A DNA stretch of 64,000 nt from an uncultured Clostridia bacterium (GCA_934454145.1 CAKSFT010000004.1:62001-126000); one strand, 5' to 3'; positions 50,089-58,742 are shown, counted from the stretch's first letter. Notes: generated by a model from the letters alone, not told the origin. Program-made: numbers and translations.

Positions 50089-50133
50089 ACCTTTCTTCCG
50101 GTTTTTTTAATATTATGGCAAGATTGCGCAATT

Positions 50134-50946
50134 TTATTCTGCTGTCAAAAAATATTTTTCTGTGCCGTCTGCAATTGCCCCGACAATTTTTGTACGGTAC
50201 TCTGCCCCGGCAAGCTTTGCCTCCTCCTCGGGGTTTGACATAAACCCCATTTCCAAAAGCACCACCGGCACTTTTGACCAGTTGAAACCCGTCATGTCCG
50301 GTCTTTCCACCAATCCGCGGTTCTGCGCGCCCGTGGCGGCGGTCACCTCTGTCAAGATAAGCTCTCCGGCACGGCGGCTTTCCGACACCACACGCGGCGT
50401 CAGATACTCCCCGTTTTCACGCTTTGGCGAAGGCAGCAGCATTGATGCGCCGTTCAACGAGCTCGATTCACTGCCGTCGGCATGAATCCTTATCACAAGG
50501 TCGCTCCCCTTTTCATTTGCAAATTCGGCGCGCTCAATGTTGCTCATGTCACATTCGTGCGCCGTTCTCGTCATATACACCTGTGCGCCGCGTTCCTCCA
50601 GGGTGCTCTTCAGCTCCAGCCCGACCAGAAGGTTCAGCTCTTCTTCTGTCATCAGCCTGCCGCTTGCTCCGCTGACGTTTGTCGCCTTCTTTTCTGCCGC
50701 GCCGGGGTATATCGGTTCTTTTTCCTTCCTTGCCGTCCTGCCGTGCCCGGGGTCTATGCATATCACTTTGCCCGACAAAGCCCCTTTGCTCTGCTCATTT
50801 TCTTCCTCTTCCAAAGCGGCTTGCGGTGTTTCCGCGGGCTTGTCAAAAACCTCACCCTTGAAAACAAAAAACATCAAAACCCCTGCCCCGACAATGACAA
50901 GGGCAGAGAATGCGATAACAAGGCTCCACAAAATTTTTCTCATCAT
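50134..50946 (-). CDS. N-acetylmuramoyl-L-alanine amidase, membrane-anchored
   Basis: This 270-residue protein has an N-terminal transmembrane anchor (ILWSLVIAFSALVIVGAGVLMFFVF), an acidic linker and an Amidase_3 domain. The Zn ligands and catalytic residues are visible: CIDPGHGRT near residue 67, TEEELNLLVGLEL with the Glu ligand near 102, IRIHADGSE near 150 and VVLLEMGFMSNPEEE near 230 with the catalytic Glu. It cleaves the amide bond between muramic acid and the stem peptide outside the membrane. It overlaps the upstream YARHG gene by four bases, so the two are coupled. CwlD-type sporulation amidases are close relatives. Confidence 0.9.
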   Translation of the reverse strand: MMRKILWSLVIAFSALVIVGAGVLMFFVFKGEVFDKPAETPQAALEEEENEQSKGALSGKVICIDPGHGRTARKEKEPIYPGAAEKKATNVSGASGRLMTEEELNLLVGLELKSTLEERGAQVYMTRTAHECDMSNIERAEFANEKGSDLVIRIHADGSESSSLNGASMLLPSPKRENGEYLTPRVVSESRRAGELILTEVTAATGAQNRGLVERPDMTGFNWSKVPVVLLEMGFMSNPEEEAKLAGAEYRTKIVGAIADGTEKYFLTAE

Positions 50947-51560
50947 CTCCAGCCCATGTCTTTCTCATACTGCACCAATATTCTCTTGTTTTCCATTTCA
51001 TATGGATTGAAATACTGCTCAACATCTGCGCCGTCCGTCAGCCACGGGTCGGGATAATACCAGCTTTTCTGTGAGAAAAACTCGGTATAGCGCGGATTTG
51101 AAAATGTATACCCGTGGCGCGCATATATTTCGTTTCTCACCAGCGCCACTTCGTCCTTTGTTAGTCCTCTCAATTCATACTCTCTTATGTACATATTGTC
51201 TGTCGGATAAAGATAGCTGTCGTCATCATAATTCAACAACCCGTAATGCCCGTTTATTTCGTCATCATCGTCAAAATCGTCATTATAATCATCTTCACGT
51301 TCCTCATATCTTTCCCCCGTGCCGCTGTCTGTCTGTGCCGTGTCTTTTTTGAAACCGCGCAGGCAGAGAAGCGCCATGAATACTATAAGCAAAAGCACCG
51401 CTATTCCGCCGACAATGAGCGCCGTCACCATGAGTGCCGTATTCCCCTTATTCTTCGGCGCCGGTTCCGGTGTCGGTATTATGGTCGGCGCCGGCACTTT
51501 GGCACCGCATTTTGTACAAAAATTTCCCCCGACTTCATTTCCGCAATTCGGACATTTCAT
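50943..51560 (-). CDS. Zinc-ribbon membrane protein with YARHG domain
   Basis: This 205-residue protein starts at ATG 51560 behind GGAGGGG. A zinc ribbon (CPNCGNEVGGNFCTKCGAK) opens it, followed by a Pro-rich stretch and a single transmembrane helix (TALMVTALIVGGIAVLLLIVFMALLCL). A very acidic segment (DDYNDDFDDDDE) comes next, then a YARHG domain (LTKDEVALVRNEIYARHGYTF, FFSQKSWYYPD). YARHG domains are extracellular and thought to act at the envelope. Coupling with the amidase gene suggests a shared wall function. Confidence 0.85.
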   Translation of the reverse strand: MKCPNCGNEVGGNFCTKCGAKVPAPTIIPTPEPAPKNKGNTALMVTALIVGGIAVLLLIVFMALLCLRGFKKDTAQTDSGTGERYEEREDDYNDDFDDDDEINGHYGLLNYDDDSYLYPTDNMYIREYELRGLTKDEVALVRNEIYARHGYTFSNPRYTEFFSQKSWYYPDPWLTDGADVEQYFNPYEMENKRILVQYEKDMGWR

Positions 51561-51580
51561 AAAATTACCCCTCCATATAA

Positions 51581-51618
51581 AAATCACTTAATTACAGTTT
51601 AATGTAATTAAGTGATTT
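51581..51618. terminator. Bidirectional terminator between the GH2 and YARHG genes
   Basis: AAATCACTTAATTACA and TGTAATTAAGTGATTT form a perfect 16-bp stem ending in T-rich sequence, 10 bp after the GH2 stop. Confidence 0.8.
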
Positions 51619-51627
51619 TGTCAACAA

Positions 51628-53373
51628 TTATTCTTCTATTTTTGCTTTTTTGGACAGAATTTTTTTGAATATGTCCATATCAAATTTCGGCACGCGCTTA
51701 TACGTATACAACCCGTTTATCTCCTGTTCAATGTCATAAAGCTGTGTATAGCAGAATCCGCATATATCCCCGTTTTCCATGATTGCCTCACAAAGACTGC
51801 GGAATCTTTCTACAAATTCTTCTTTCGTCTTGGGCGCATTGCCGTATCCCCAGCCTTCGCTCCCGTCGGCATTCCACTGTATGCCGCCGAATTCACTTAT
51901 AAACACAGGCATGTCGCCGCTGTATTCGCTGTAATGGAACGTATATTCATTTTCATTTATAAACTCCGACTCACGGTCAAGTTTTTCCCCTGCCTTTTTC
52001 ATTGCCGAAAATTTTTCCCATCTTTTTCTAAGCGTTTCGGGATTTGAGTCATAGTCATGGATATCAAAAATCTCTTTCACCGCATGATAATTTCCGCTGA
52101 CATCTATGCACGGCCTTGTCTTGTCAAGTGTCTTTGTAAGCTTATAAACCGTGGTTATCAGTGCGTTTTTCTCCTTTTCCTCTCTGTATCCCCATGTTTC
52201 GTTCAGCGGACACCAGCCTATAATTGACGGGTGGTTAAAATCGCGCAAAACAGCCTCGCTCCATTCATTTACATATATTTCCGAAGCGCGGTCATGCTTG
52301 TGGTCAAGCTTCCAGTTTGGGTATTCTCCCCAGACAAAATATCCCAGTCTGTCACAATGGTACAGAAATCTTGCCTCAAACACTTTCTCGTGCAGTCTTG
52401 CACCATTGAACCCTGCGTCAAGCGAAAGCTTTATGTCCTTTTCCAAGTCGGCGTCGCTCGGTGCGGTGTATATCCCGTCGTGATAAAATCCCTGGTCAAG
52501 CACGGTTCTCTGGAAAATCACCTTGCCGTTAATCATAAATTTTCTTCCCGAGAAACAAACAGACCTCATGCCGAAATAGCTTTTCACCTTGTCCTCCCCG
52601 AAGGCAAGGAACAAATCGTACAGTCTGCCGTTGCCCGGCTCCCAAAGATGAACATCTTCAAGCCTGAGCTGTGCAATGAAAAATCCGCCCGAGGTTTTCA
52701 CGCTTGCCGCGGCGGCGGTTTTTCCTTCAAATTCCGCCAAAAGCTCCACGGTTCCGTCCCCTTGTGTTTCTCCCTCCACGGTCAAAATTCCGTTTTCGAT
52801 GTCGGTATAATATCTTGCTGATTTTATATAATTCTTCGGCACAAATTCCAGCCACACAGTCTGCCATATACCTGTTGTTCTGGTATAATCGCACAGGGAA
52901 GAGGCATATTTTGACGCCTGTTTCCCGGCACACTGCAAGCCGCTCCTCACTTCGTCGCGCACGCATACAAAAACGCTGTTTTTTCCATCTGCCAAAAGCT
53001 CTGTAATGTCAAACTCAAATGATGTATAGCCACCCTTGTGATTCCCCGCAAACGCGCCGTTTATATACACATCTGTTTCGTAGTCCACCGCCCCAAAGTG
53101 CAGAATCACCCTTTTTTCGAGCTGTTCTTTTGTTATGTCAAAATTACGTCTGTACGCAACACCGTCGATAAAATCGGTATACCCCAGCCCTGACAAAGTG
53201 CTTTCGGGGCAGAACGGAACAATTATGGTATGCTCAAACTTTTCTTTTTTCCACAGTTTCCTCTCTTTTGCGCTCATGCCAAAGTCAAATTCAAATTCCC
53301 ATTCTCCGTTTAAATTTTCCCAGTTTTCTCTCTCCCACTGCGGCTGTGGGTGTTCCGGACGCGGTATGCTCAT
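51628..53373 (-). CDS. Glycoside hydrolase family 2 enzyme (beta-glycosidase)
   Basis: The 581-residue enzyme has the GH2 order. It opens with a sugar-binding jelly roll (residues about 15-180: RPQWERENWENLNGEWEF, YRRNFDI, VDYETDVYING) and an Ig-like domain (180-285). A TIM barrel (285-575) follows, with GARLHEK, the acid/base Glu in GWCPLNETWGY and the nucleophile Glu in FISEFGGIQWN. It has no signal peptide, so it acts on imported oligosaccharides. The compact length and motifs resemble the beta-galactosidase/beta-glucuronidase branches; exact specificity is undecidable. A divergent AraC regulator gene upstream probably controls it. Confidence 0.92.
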   Translation of the reverse strand: MSIPRPEHPQPQWERENWENLNGEWEFEFDFGMSAKERKLWKKEKFEHTIIVPFCPESTLSGLGYTDFIDGVAYRRNFDITKEQLEKRVILHFGAVDYETDVYINGAFAGNHKGGYTSFEFDITELLADGKNSVFVCVRDEVRSGLQCAGKQASKYASSLCDYTRTTGIWQTVWLEFVPKNYIKSARYYTDIENGILTVEGETQGDGTVELLAEFEGKTAAAASVKTSGGFFIAQLRLEDVHLWEPGNGRLYDLFLAFGEDKVKSYFGMRSVCFSGRKFMINGKVIFQRTVLDQGFYHDGIYTAPSDADLEKDIKLSLDAGFNGARLHEKVFEARFLYHCDRLGYFVWGEYPNWKLDHKHDRASEIYVNEWSEAVLRDFNHPSIIGWCPLNETWGYREEKEKNALITTVYKLTKTLDKTRPCIDVSGNYHAVKEIFDIHDYDSNPETLRKRWEKFSAMKKAGEKLDRESEFINENEYTFHYSEYSGDMPVFISEFGGIQWNADGSEGWGYGNAPKTKEEFVERFRSLCEAIMENGDICGFCYTQLYDIEQEINGLYTYKRVPKFDMDIFKKILSKKAKIEE

Positions 53374-53433
53374 GTTTATTCCTCACTTTCGTTTTTTTTG
53401 CTTTACACAATCCCTTTATGATGATATAATAAA

Positions 53434-53469
53434 CAGGTAATTGCAAGATTCGGAATTTGCAATTGCCTG
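53434..53469. repeat. Short palindromic repeat between GH2 and araC-type genes
   Basis: CAGGTAATTGCAAGATTC-GGAATTTGCAATTGCCTG is a 36-bp imperfect palindrome of the terminal-hairpin class, placed in the divergent promoter region. Confidence 0.75.
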
Positions 53470-53547
53470 AATGTTGCAATAATATTATAACCATTCAGAC
53501 ACTCGGTGTAAATAAGTTATATTTTTAAAAAAGTTAGGAATATCAGC

Positions 53548-54348
53548 ATGAAAGAAGAATTTGTACCCTTTTCGCCGACAGCCGGAAATATGCCTTTTTG
53601 CATAACTCTTGCCGGCACCTCCTTTTGTGACGGGAGTTACAGGATATCGCGCCCGGCGTCGCCATGCCTATGTGTGGAATATGTCACAAAGGGAACCGGC
53701 AGTGTTTTTGCCGACAAAAAAGAATACCACCCCTCTGCCGGCGACATATACCTGCTCCCCCCGGGCAAAGACCATCTTTATTTTTCCGACGCGCAAGACC
53801 CCTGGACAAAGGTGTGGTTCAATGCCGAAGGTCCTCTTATAAACGGACTTTTGCTTGCATACAACCCTTCAAACACCGTTCTGTTCAAAAACTGCGGCGG
53901 ATATCATTATTTTGAGAAAATCCACTCAATTGGGCGTTCCCCCTCGTTTTCGCCGCCGGAAAAACACTCTGCCGCCGCGGTTGCCGTTCATGAGCTTCTG
54001 CAATTTTTATACAGCCTTGCACACAAAACCAACATTTCAAAAGAAGCCGAAACCATGAAAAACTATATAGACAGCCATGTCGCCGACAGCATATCACTAA
54101 AAGACCTTGCAGAGCTTGTTTATCTGAGCCAATCACAGGTCATACGCATCTTCCGCCGCGATTTCGGGAAAACACCGTATGATTACATAATTCACCTGAA
54201 GATTGAAAATGCAAAAAATCTTTTGCAAAACACAAATCTGCCGGTAAAAGAAATCGCTTTGGGACTGAATTTTTGTGATGAGCATTATTTTTCATACGTC
54301 TTTCGGCAAAAGACAGGAAGGACGCCTTCTGCTTATAGAAAAGGATAA
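53548..54348 (+). CDS. AraC-family sugar-responsive regulator
   Basis: This 266-residue protein has an N-terminal cupin-type AraC_binding domain (residues about 15-150: CLCVEYVTKGTGSVFADKKEY, AGDIYLLPPGKDHLYF, WFNAEGPLINGL). The C-terminal double helix-turn-helix follows (DSISLKDLAELVYLSQSQVIRIFRRDFG, LPVKEIALGLNFCDEHYFSYVFRQKTGRTPSAYRKG). It should bind an oligosaccharide and activate the divergent GH2 gene 175 bp away. The ATG has only a modest AGG ribosome site. A strong terminator follows. Confidence 0.9.
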   Translation: MKEEFVPFSPTAGNMPFCITLAGTSFCDGSYRISRPASPCLCVEYVTKGTGSVFADKKEYHPSAGDIYLLPPGKDHLYFSDAQDPWTKVWFNAEGPLINGLLLAYNPSNTVLFKNCGGYHYFEKIHSIGRSPSFSPPEKHSAAAVAVHELLQFLYSLAHKTNISKEAETMKNYIDSHVADSISLKDLAELVYLSQSQVIRIFRRDFGKTPYDYIIHLKIENAKNLLQNTNLPVKEIALGLNFCDEHYFSYVFRQKTGRTPSAYRKG

Positions 54349-54376
54349 TAAAAGGTTGGTTGAACCGAAAAAAGCA

Positions 54377-54425
54377 AAGAGTCTGTTTAAAAAGTCAATC
54401 AACTTTTTAAACAGACTCTTTTTTA
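54377..54425. terminator. Bidirectional terminator between araC-type gene and secG
   Basis: AAGAGTCTGTTTAAAAAG and CTTTTTAAACAGACTCTT form a perfect 18-bp stem with an 8-base loop and TTTTTAT downstream. Confidence 0.88.
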
Positions 54426-54436
54426 TCTTCTTATTT

Positions 54437-54685
54437 TTATTTTGCTCCGCCCACAACCATAAGCGCAAGAGTTGTGATAAGGAACAGCACCGACAACACC
54501 GCCGTCATCTTTGCAAAAAGCGCGGCCTTTGTGCGCCCCGTGTTTTTGCTGAAAAACGAATCGCCCATATCACCGGCAGAACCGACAATCCCCTTCATGC
54601 CGGGATCTTTGCCTTCCTGCAGCAACACAACGACTATCAGCAATACACATACAATTATATGCAATACCGTAAACAATGTACTCAT
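54437..54685 (-). CDS. secG: Protein translocase subunit SecG
   Basis: The protein of about 82 residues starts at ATG 54685 behind AGGAGG. Two transmembrane helices (LFTVLHIIVCVLLIVVVLLQ and MTAVLSVLFLITTLALMVV) flank the conserved cytoplasmic loop LLQEGKDPGMKGIVGSAGD...FFSKNTGRTKAALFAKMTA, which is the SecG signature. It assists SecYE-dependent protein export. It is monocistronic and convergent with the AraC-type gene. Confidence 0.93.
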   Translation of the reverse strand: MSTLFTVLHIIVCVLLIVVVLLQEGKDPGMKGIVGSAGDMGDSFFSKNTGRTKAALFAKMTAVLSVLFLITTLALMVVGGAK

Positions 54686-54828
54686 GAATAAACCTCCTAT
54701 ACACATTAATAAAAAACATACAACAGTATTATATCATAAATTTTCAGATTTACAAGACATTTTTTTGAAAAATCTCAAAAAAAACAATTTTTTTTGATTT
54801 TGGGGTGTACTAAAGGCAAATAATTTGA

Positions 54829-54834
54829 TATAAT
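54829..54834 (+). promoter_or_regulatory. -10 element upstream of hflX
   Basis: A perfect TATAAT lies about 85 bp before the hflX start; the -35 region is weak (TGTACT at a 17-base spacing). Confidence 0.4.
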
Positions 54835-54920
54835 ATAACTAAAACAAAGTGTTGCGGCAGACAATGATAAAATTTAGATTTTGCCATCGCCAAAAACTTT
54901 TAAGATATACGGAGAAAAAT

Positions 54921-56177
54921 ATGAATATAAATGAAGAAAAAAAAGAACGCGTAATCCTCGCCGGGGTGCACACCTCCCGGCCGGACGCACTTTATGACAC
55001 CACCGACGAGTCGATTGCCGAGCTTTCGGGGCTTGCCGAAACCGCGGGCGCCGAAGTCGTCGGCATCATGGTGCAAAACAAGCCGCAGCTTGAAAGCGGC
55101 ACTTATATGGGTGAAGGCAAGCTTTCGGAGCTTGCAGAAGCGGCGGAAAACATGGCGGCAGACTGCGTCATCTTTGATGACGAGCTTTCCCCCGTACAGC
55201 TCAAAAATATTTCCGACACCCTGGGGGTCAAGGTGCTGGACCGTTCCATGCTGATATTGGACATCTTTGCCATGAGGGCAAAAAGCGGCGAAGGCAAGCT
55301 CCAGGTGGAGCTTGCACAATTGAAATACCGCCTTCCGCGTCTGCGCGGCATGGGCGCGGTGATGAGCCGCACCGGCGCCGGAATCGGCACGAGGGGCCCC
55401 GGCGAAACGAAGCTCGAAACAGACAGGCGCCACATTCACAAGCGCATCTCTGCGCTTGAGGGTGAGCTGAAAGAAATAAAAAAACACCGCGACCTTCTGC
55501 GTGCGCGCCGCAAAAAGGACAACATCATCACCGCCGCACTGGTGGGATATACAAACGCCGGCAAATCCTCACTCTTAAACATGCTTACAAATGCAGGCGT
55601 TTTTGCGGAGGATAAGCTTTTTGCCACACTCGACACGACTTCGCGCGCCATAACCCTCGAGGACAACAGGACAATCCTCCTGACAGACACCGTAGGGTTT
55701 ATAAGGAAACTGCCGCACCACCTGATAGAGGCGTTTAAGTCCACCCTTGAAGAGGCAGTCGCGGCAGATGTGCTGATTCATGTCACAGACATATCGGCGC
55801 CGGAATATGAAAATCACATCAGAGTTGTAGAAAATGTACTTTCCGACATCGGCGCGGGCGGCAAGCCCACCATAATGCTCTACAACAAAGCCGACCTTGC
55901 GCCCGACGCAATTGTCCCGGGTGACGGCATATTCATTTCCGCCAAAAGCGGCAAGGGCACAGAGGAATTTTTGAAACGACTCTCCGACACAGCCCCCGGC
56001 AAAAAGCAAAAAGCAACCTTTTTAATCCCCTACAGCATGGGGGACATTGTGAGCAGACTGCACACAGACCAAAAGGTTCTTGCGGAAGAATTTACCCCCG
56101 AGGGTACACTTATCACCATTCTTGCCGACAAGATAACCTACAATTCACTCAGAGATTATATTGCGGGAGGTGTCTGA
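54921..56177 (+). CDS. hflX: Ribosome-associated GTPase HflX
   Basis: This 418-residue protein starts at ATG 54921 behind GGAG; the ORF extends 24 codons upstream without support. The N-terminal HflX domain (SGTYMGEGKLSELAE, VIFDDELSPVQLKNI, AMRAKSGEGKLQVELAQLKYRLPRL) leads to the Gly-rich GAGIGTRGPGETKLETDRR. A GTPase domain follows with VGYTNAGKSSLLNML, DTVGFIRKLPHHL and NKAD. HflX splits stalled or stressed ribosomes. The next gene overlaps its 3-prime end. Confidence 0.96.
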   Translation: MNINEEKKERVILAGVHTSRPDALYDTTDESIAELSGLAETAGAEVVGIMVQNKPQLESGTYMGEGKLSELAEAAENMAADCVIFDDELSPVQLKNISDTLGVKVLDRSMLILDIFAMRAKSGEGKLQVELAQLKYRLPRLRGMGAVMSRTGAGIGTRGPGETKLETDRRHIHKRISALEGELKEIKKHRDLLRARRKKDNIITAALVGYTNAGKSSLLNMLTNAGVFAEDKLFATLDTTSRAITLEDNRTILLTDTVGFIRKLPHHLIEAFKSTLEEAVAADVLIHVTDISAPEYENHIRVVENVLSDIGAGGKPTIMLYNKADLAPDAIVPGDGIFISAKSGKGTEEFLKRLSDTAPGKKQKATFLIPYSMGDIVSRLHTDQKVLAEEFTPEGTLITILADKITYNSLRDYIAGGV

Positions 56178-56811
56178 AATATCTGACAAAGTAAGCTATA
56201 AAACCGTTTCTGCCGCGGCGGAAACATTGCTGATTGAAAAAAAATCAAAATTTATATCAAGCGCGGCGCCCGTCCAAAGTGAACAGCAGGCGCTTGAATT
56301 TCTCGCCGCAATCAAAAAAAAATACCCCGATGCAACGCATCATGTATATGCATACATCATTGACGAGAATAACATCTTCCGTTATTCCGACGACGGCGAA
56401 CCGGGCGGCACGGCGGGCATGCCGGTGCTGGACACAATAAGAAAAGAGGGGCTTGTCGACGTCATTGTGGTTGTGACGCGGTATTTCGGCGGAACATTGC
56501 TTGGCACGGGCGGCCTTGTGCACGCATACGGCGCAAGCGCAAAAAAAGGGCTGACAGAGGCAAAAATTGTGACAAGAACGCTCTGCAACATTGTCACTGT
56601 AAAGTCCGACTATTCCCTTGCCGGGAAAATTCAGTATAAAATTGCGGCAGAGAACTACATTCTTGAAGATACACTTTATGAAAATGACGTAACCTTCAAA
56701 ATATGCTGTAAAATTGCCGACACCGAAAAGCTCATCGCAAGTATCACCGACCTCACAAACGGCAGGGTAATCTGCACCGTTTCGGACGGGCCGAAATATA
56801 TTGACCTTTAA
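56161..56811 (+). CDS. yigZ: YigZ/IMPACT-family protein
   Basis: This protein of up to 216 residues has the UPF0029 N-terminal domain (KKSKFISSAAPVQSEQQALEFL, ATHHVYAYIID, SDDGEPGGTAGMPVLD, VVVTRYFGGTLLGTGGLVHAYG) and the C-terminal DUF1949 domain. The family is related to eukaryotic IMPACT, and its bacterial role is unclear. The start is uncertain. TTG 56161 and GTG 56170 lie within the hflX end, while the only well-spaced Shine-Dalgarno (GGGAGG) points to an ATA at 56179. Translation is clearly coupled to hflX. Confidence 0.88.
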   Translation: MREVSEISDKVSYKTVSAAAETLLIEKKSKFISSAAPVQSEQQALEFLAAIKKKYPDATHHVYAYIIDENNIFRYSDDGEPGGTAGMPVLDTIRKEGLVDVIVVVTRYFGGTLLGTGGLVHAYGASAKKGLTEAKIVTRTLCNIVTVKSDYSLAGKIQYKIAAENYILEDTLYENDVTFKICCKIADTEKLIASITDLTNGRVICTVSDGPKYIDL

Positions 56812-56841
56812 AAATACATTTTACGAAAGGAATGAAAAAAT

Positions 56842-57396
56842 ATGAAAAAATACATACTAATCTCAGCGCTCCTGGCGATGTTCGCTGTTTCGGGCTGTGC
56901 AAAAAAGCCTGCCGAACCTCCGCAGACACCGCCCGATGCCGAAAACACACAAGGCGGCACAAAAAAAGAAGCCGAAAAAATCAAGCACGAGCCCGAAGGC
57001 TCGGCTGACACCGCCGGATACAACAAAGTAAGCGAATACGCATATGACTTTGACTCTGACGGCGAGGACGACACTGTTGAACTTTTGACAACAGCACGGG
57101 TGGAAAACGGCGAAGTGCACAGCGACGACGGTCAAAACTGGCTTGTCACGGTGAGCACCGCCGACGGCGTATTCACGCTCTGCAAAGAATATATCCAGCT
57201 GGGCTCTGCGGAGCTTGACATCGGCGAATTTTACAACGAAGAACCGCAAAAGGTTATAATCCTGACCACAACAACGGGCGCCGGCAAAAGCATACGTCAC
57301 TTCACATTCTCGGACGGGGCATTTTATGAACAGCTTGTCTACACAACAGATGACTTTGCGGACGGCGGTGCAAATATAGTGGGAAGCATCAAATAA
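56842..57396 (+). CDS. Lipoprotein of unknown function with an acidic calcium-like loop
   Basis: This 184-residue protein has a lipoprotein signal with lipobox VSGC at residues 16-19. A Pro/Lys/Glu linker precedes a globular domain opening with YAYDFDSDGEDDTVELL, an Asp-rich loop of the VCBS/EF-hand-like kind found in secreted DFDGDGxxD proteins. Strands such as WLVTVSTADGVFTL and KVIILTTTTGAG follow. I do not recognise a named family. It is anchored outside the membrane. It follows the IMPACT-family gene by 30 bp and precedes trxA by 20 bp in an apparent operon. Confidence 0.75.
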   Translation: MKKYILISALLAMFAVSGCAKKPAEPPQTPPDAENTQGGTKKEAEKIKHEPEGSADTAGYNKVSEYAYDFDSDGEDDTVELLTTARVENGEVHSDDGQNWLVTVSTADGVFTLCKEYIQLGSAELDIGEFYNEEPQKVIILTTTTGAGKSIRHFTFSDGAFYEQLVYTTDDFADGGANIVGSIK

Positions 57397-57416
57397 ACAG
57401 AAAGGATATGATTATC

Positions 57417-57734
57417 ATGGCAAAAAATTTAACAAAAGCAGATTTTGAAAAAGAGGTTATGCACGCATCGGGCGTGGTTTTGGTTGACTTTTGGGCGGCA
57501 TGGTGCGGCCCGTGCCGCATGGTTGCGCCGATTATTGACGAGCTTGCCGAAGAATACGCCGGCAAGCTGACCGTCGGCAAAGTAAACGTGGACGAAGAAA
57601 GCGCGCTTGCATCGGAATATGCCGTTGTTTCCATTCCCACAATCATAATCTTCAAGGACGGAAAACAGGTCGAAAAGCTTGTCGGCGCGCGTTCTTTTGA
57701 CGATTTCTGCGATGTTTTGGACAAGTATATATGA
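57417..57734 (+). CDS. trxA: Thioredoxin
   Basis: The 105-residue protein starts at ATG 57417, ten bases after AAAGGA; an ATG three codons earlier is too close to that site. It has the full thioredoxin fold and the active site WAAWCGPCRM near residue 28. The cis-Pro is in VVSIPTIIIFKDG near 72, and KVNVDEE is also present. It reduces cytosolic disulfides. It overlaps the queG start by four bases. Confidence 0.95.
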   Translation: MAKNLTKADFEKEVMHASGVVLVDFWAAWCGPCRMVAPIIDELAEEYAGKLTVGKVNVDEESALASEYAVVSIPTIIIFKDGKQVEKLVGARSFDDFCDVLDKYI

Positions 57735-58579
57735 AAGAAGCCCTGAAAAAACTTTTGCTTGACGCCGGGGCATGTGATGCCGGCATATGCCGGGCAAGAA
57801 TTTATAGTGAACAGACGGCGGTTTTGCAGAGTGCAAATGCGGATTTTTGCGAAGCCGACATACAAAAACGGATAAATCCGTTTTTGATAATGCCCGACGC
57901 AAAATCGGTCATTGTATATGCGGTTTCTTACAAATCATCGCTTTGCGGCAACATTTCTTCATATGCTTATGGCAAGGATTATCACCGGGTTCTTCCGGAA
58001 ATTGCACGCCCGGCGGCAGAAATGCTTTTGTCGCAAAATTACAGCGCCGCCGTATTCTCCGATACGGGAGAGCTCCCCGACAGATATCTTGCATATCTCT
58101 CGGGGCTTGGTTTTTGGGGCAAAAACCATTGCCTTATCCACCCAAAATACGGCAGTTTCATCTTTATAGGCTATGTCCTGACAAATTGTCCCCTCCCCCA
58201 TGACACACCACTTACATCGGCATGTGCCGGGTGCGGAGAATGTGTCAGGGCATGCCCCTCGGGCGCACTGCAAAACGGCGATTTCAGTCTTTGCCTTTCC
58301 CACATCACCCAGAAGAAGGGCACACTCACCCCTGACGAAGAGGCGCTTATAAAATCCTCCGGCACAATTTGGGGCTGTGACATCTGCCAGAACGTGTGCC
58401 CACACAACCTCCGTGCGCCCGACTCTGCTGTCGGCGATTTCTGCGACAACCCCATAACAAATCTTTCCCTCCCCGAGGATATCTCAAACCGTGAATTTAA
58501 GCGGCTCTTCGGCGACAGGGCGTTCTCGTGGCGCGGAAAAAACGTTTTGCTCAGAAATCAACGCATAATAAACAATTGA
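57731..58579 (+). CDS. queG: Epoxyqueuosine reductase QueG
   Basis: The 282-residue cobalamin-dependent iron-sulfur enzyme catalyses the last step of queuosine formation in tRNA. Visible features are AKSVIVYAVSYK, SSYAYGKDYHRVLPE, FSDTGELPDRYLAYLSGLGFWGKN with the catalytic Asp, CAGCGECVRACPSGAL near residue 158 and GCDICQNVCPHN near 217 for two [4Fe-4S] clusters. It lacks the C-terminal HEAT repeats of longer QueG, as is usual for clostridial forms. It is coupled to trxA. Confidence 0.93.
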   Translation: MKEALKKLLLDAGACDAGICRARIYSEQTAVLQSANADFCEADIQKRINPFLIMPDAKSVIVYAVSYKSSLCGNISSYAYGKDYHRVLPEIARPAAEMLLSQNYSAAVFSDTGELPDRYLAYLSGLGFWGKNHCLIHPKYGSFIFIGYVLTNCPLPHDTPLTSACAGCGECVRACPSGALQNGDFSLCLSHITQKKGTLTPDEEALIKSSGTIWGCDICQNVCPHNLRAPDSAVGDFCDNPITNLSLPEDISNREFKRLFGDRAFSWRGKNVLLRNQRIINN

Positions 58580-58594
58580 TTTTCTTGGTGCGCC

Positions 58595-58620
58595 TTTATG
58601 CATATTCTGCATAAATTTTT
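58595..58620 (+). terminator. Weak terminator or operator palindrome after queG
   Basis: TTATGCA-TATTC-TGCATAA followed by ATTTTTG can form a short hairpin with a U-tract. The same sequence resembles an imperfect ARG box, so it may instead belong to the arginine operon control region. Confidence 0.4.
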
Positions 58621-58679
58621 GATTTTATACAGATGTTTTGTATAAATACTGAATATTTAATAAAATATTCAAATAATTC

Positions 58680-58708
58680 TTGCATTTTTATGCATGCAGG
58701 TATATAAT
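58680..58708 (+). promoter_or_regulatory. Promoter and ARG box of the arginine operon
   Basis: TTGCAT at 58680-58685 and TATAAT at 58703-58708 have a 17-base spacer. TGCATTTTTATGCA at 58681-58694 matches the ArgR box consensus TGNATWWWWATNCA exactly and overlaps the -35, so arginine-bound ArgR should block the polymerase. Confidence 0.8.
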
Positions 58709-58742
58709 AGTAGAAAGATTTTTTTTAAAAGGAATGAATATC

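Noticed and set aside
58595..58613. Palindrome as a definite queG terminator
   Set aside because: Only a 7-bp AT-rich stem; it could equally be an ArgR half-site region, so it is listed with low confidence rather than as certain.
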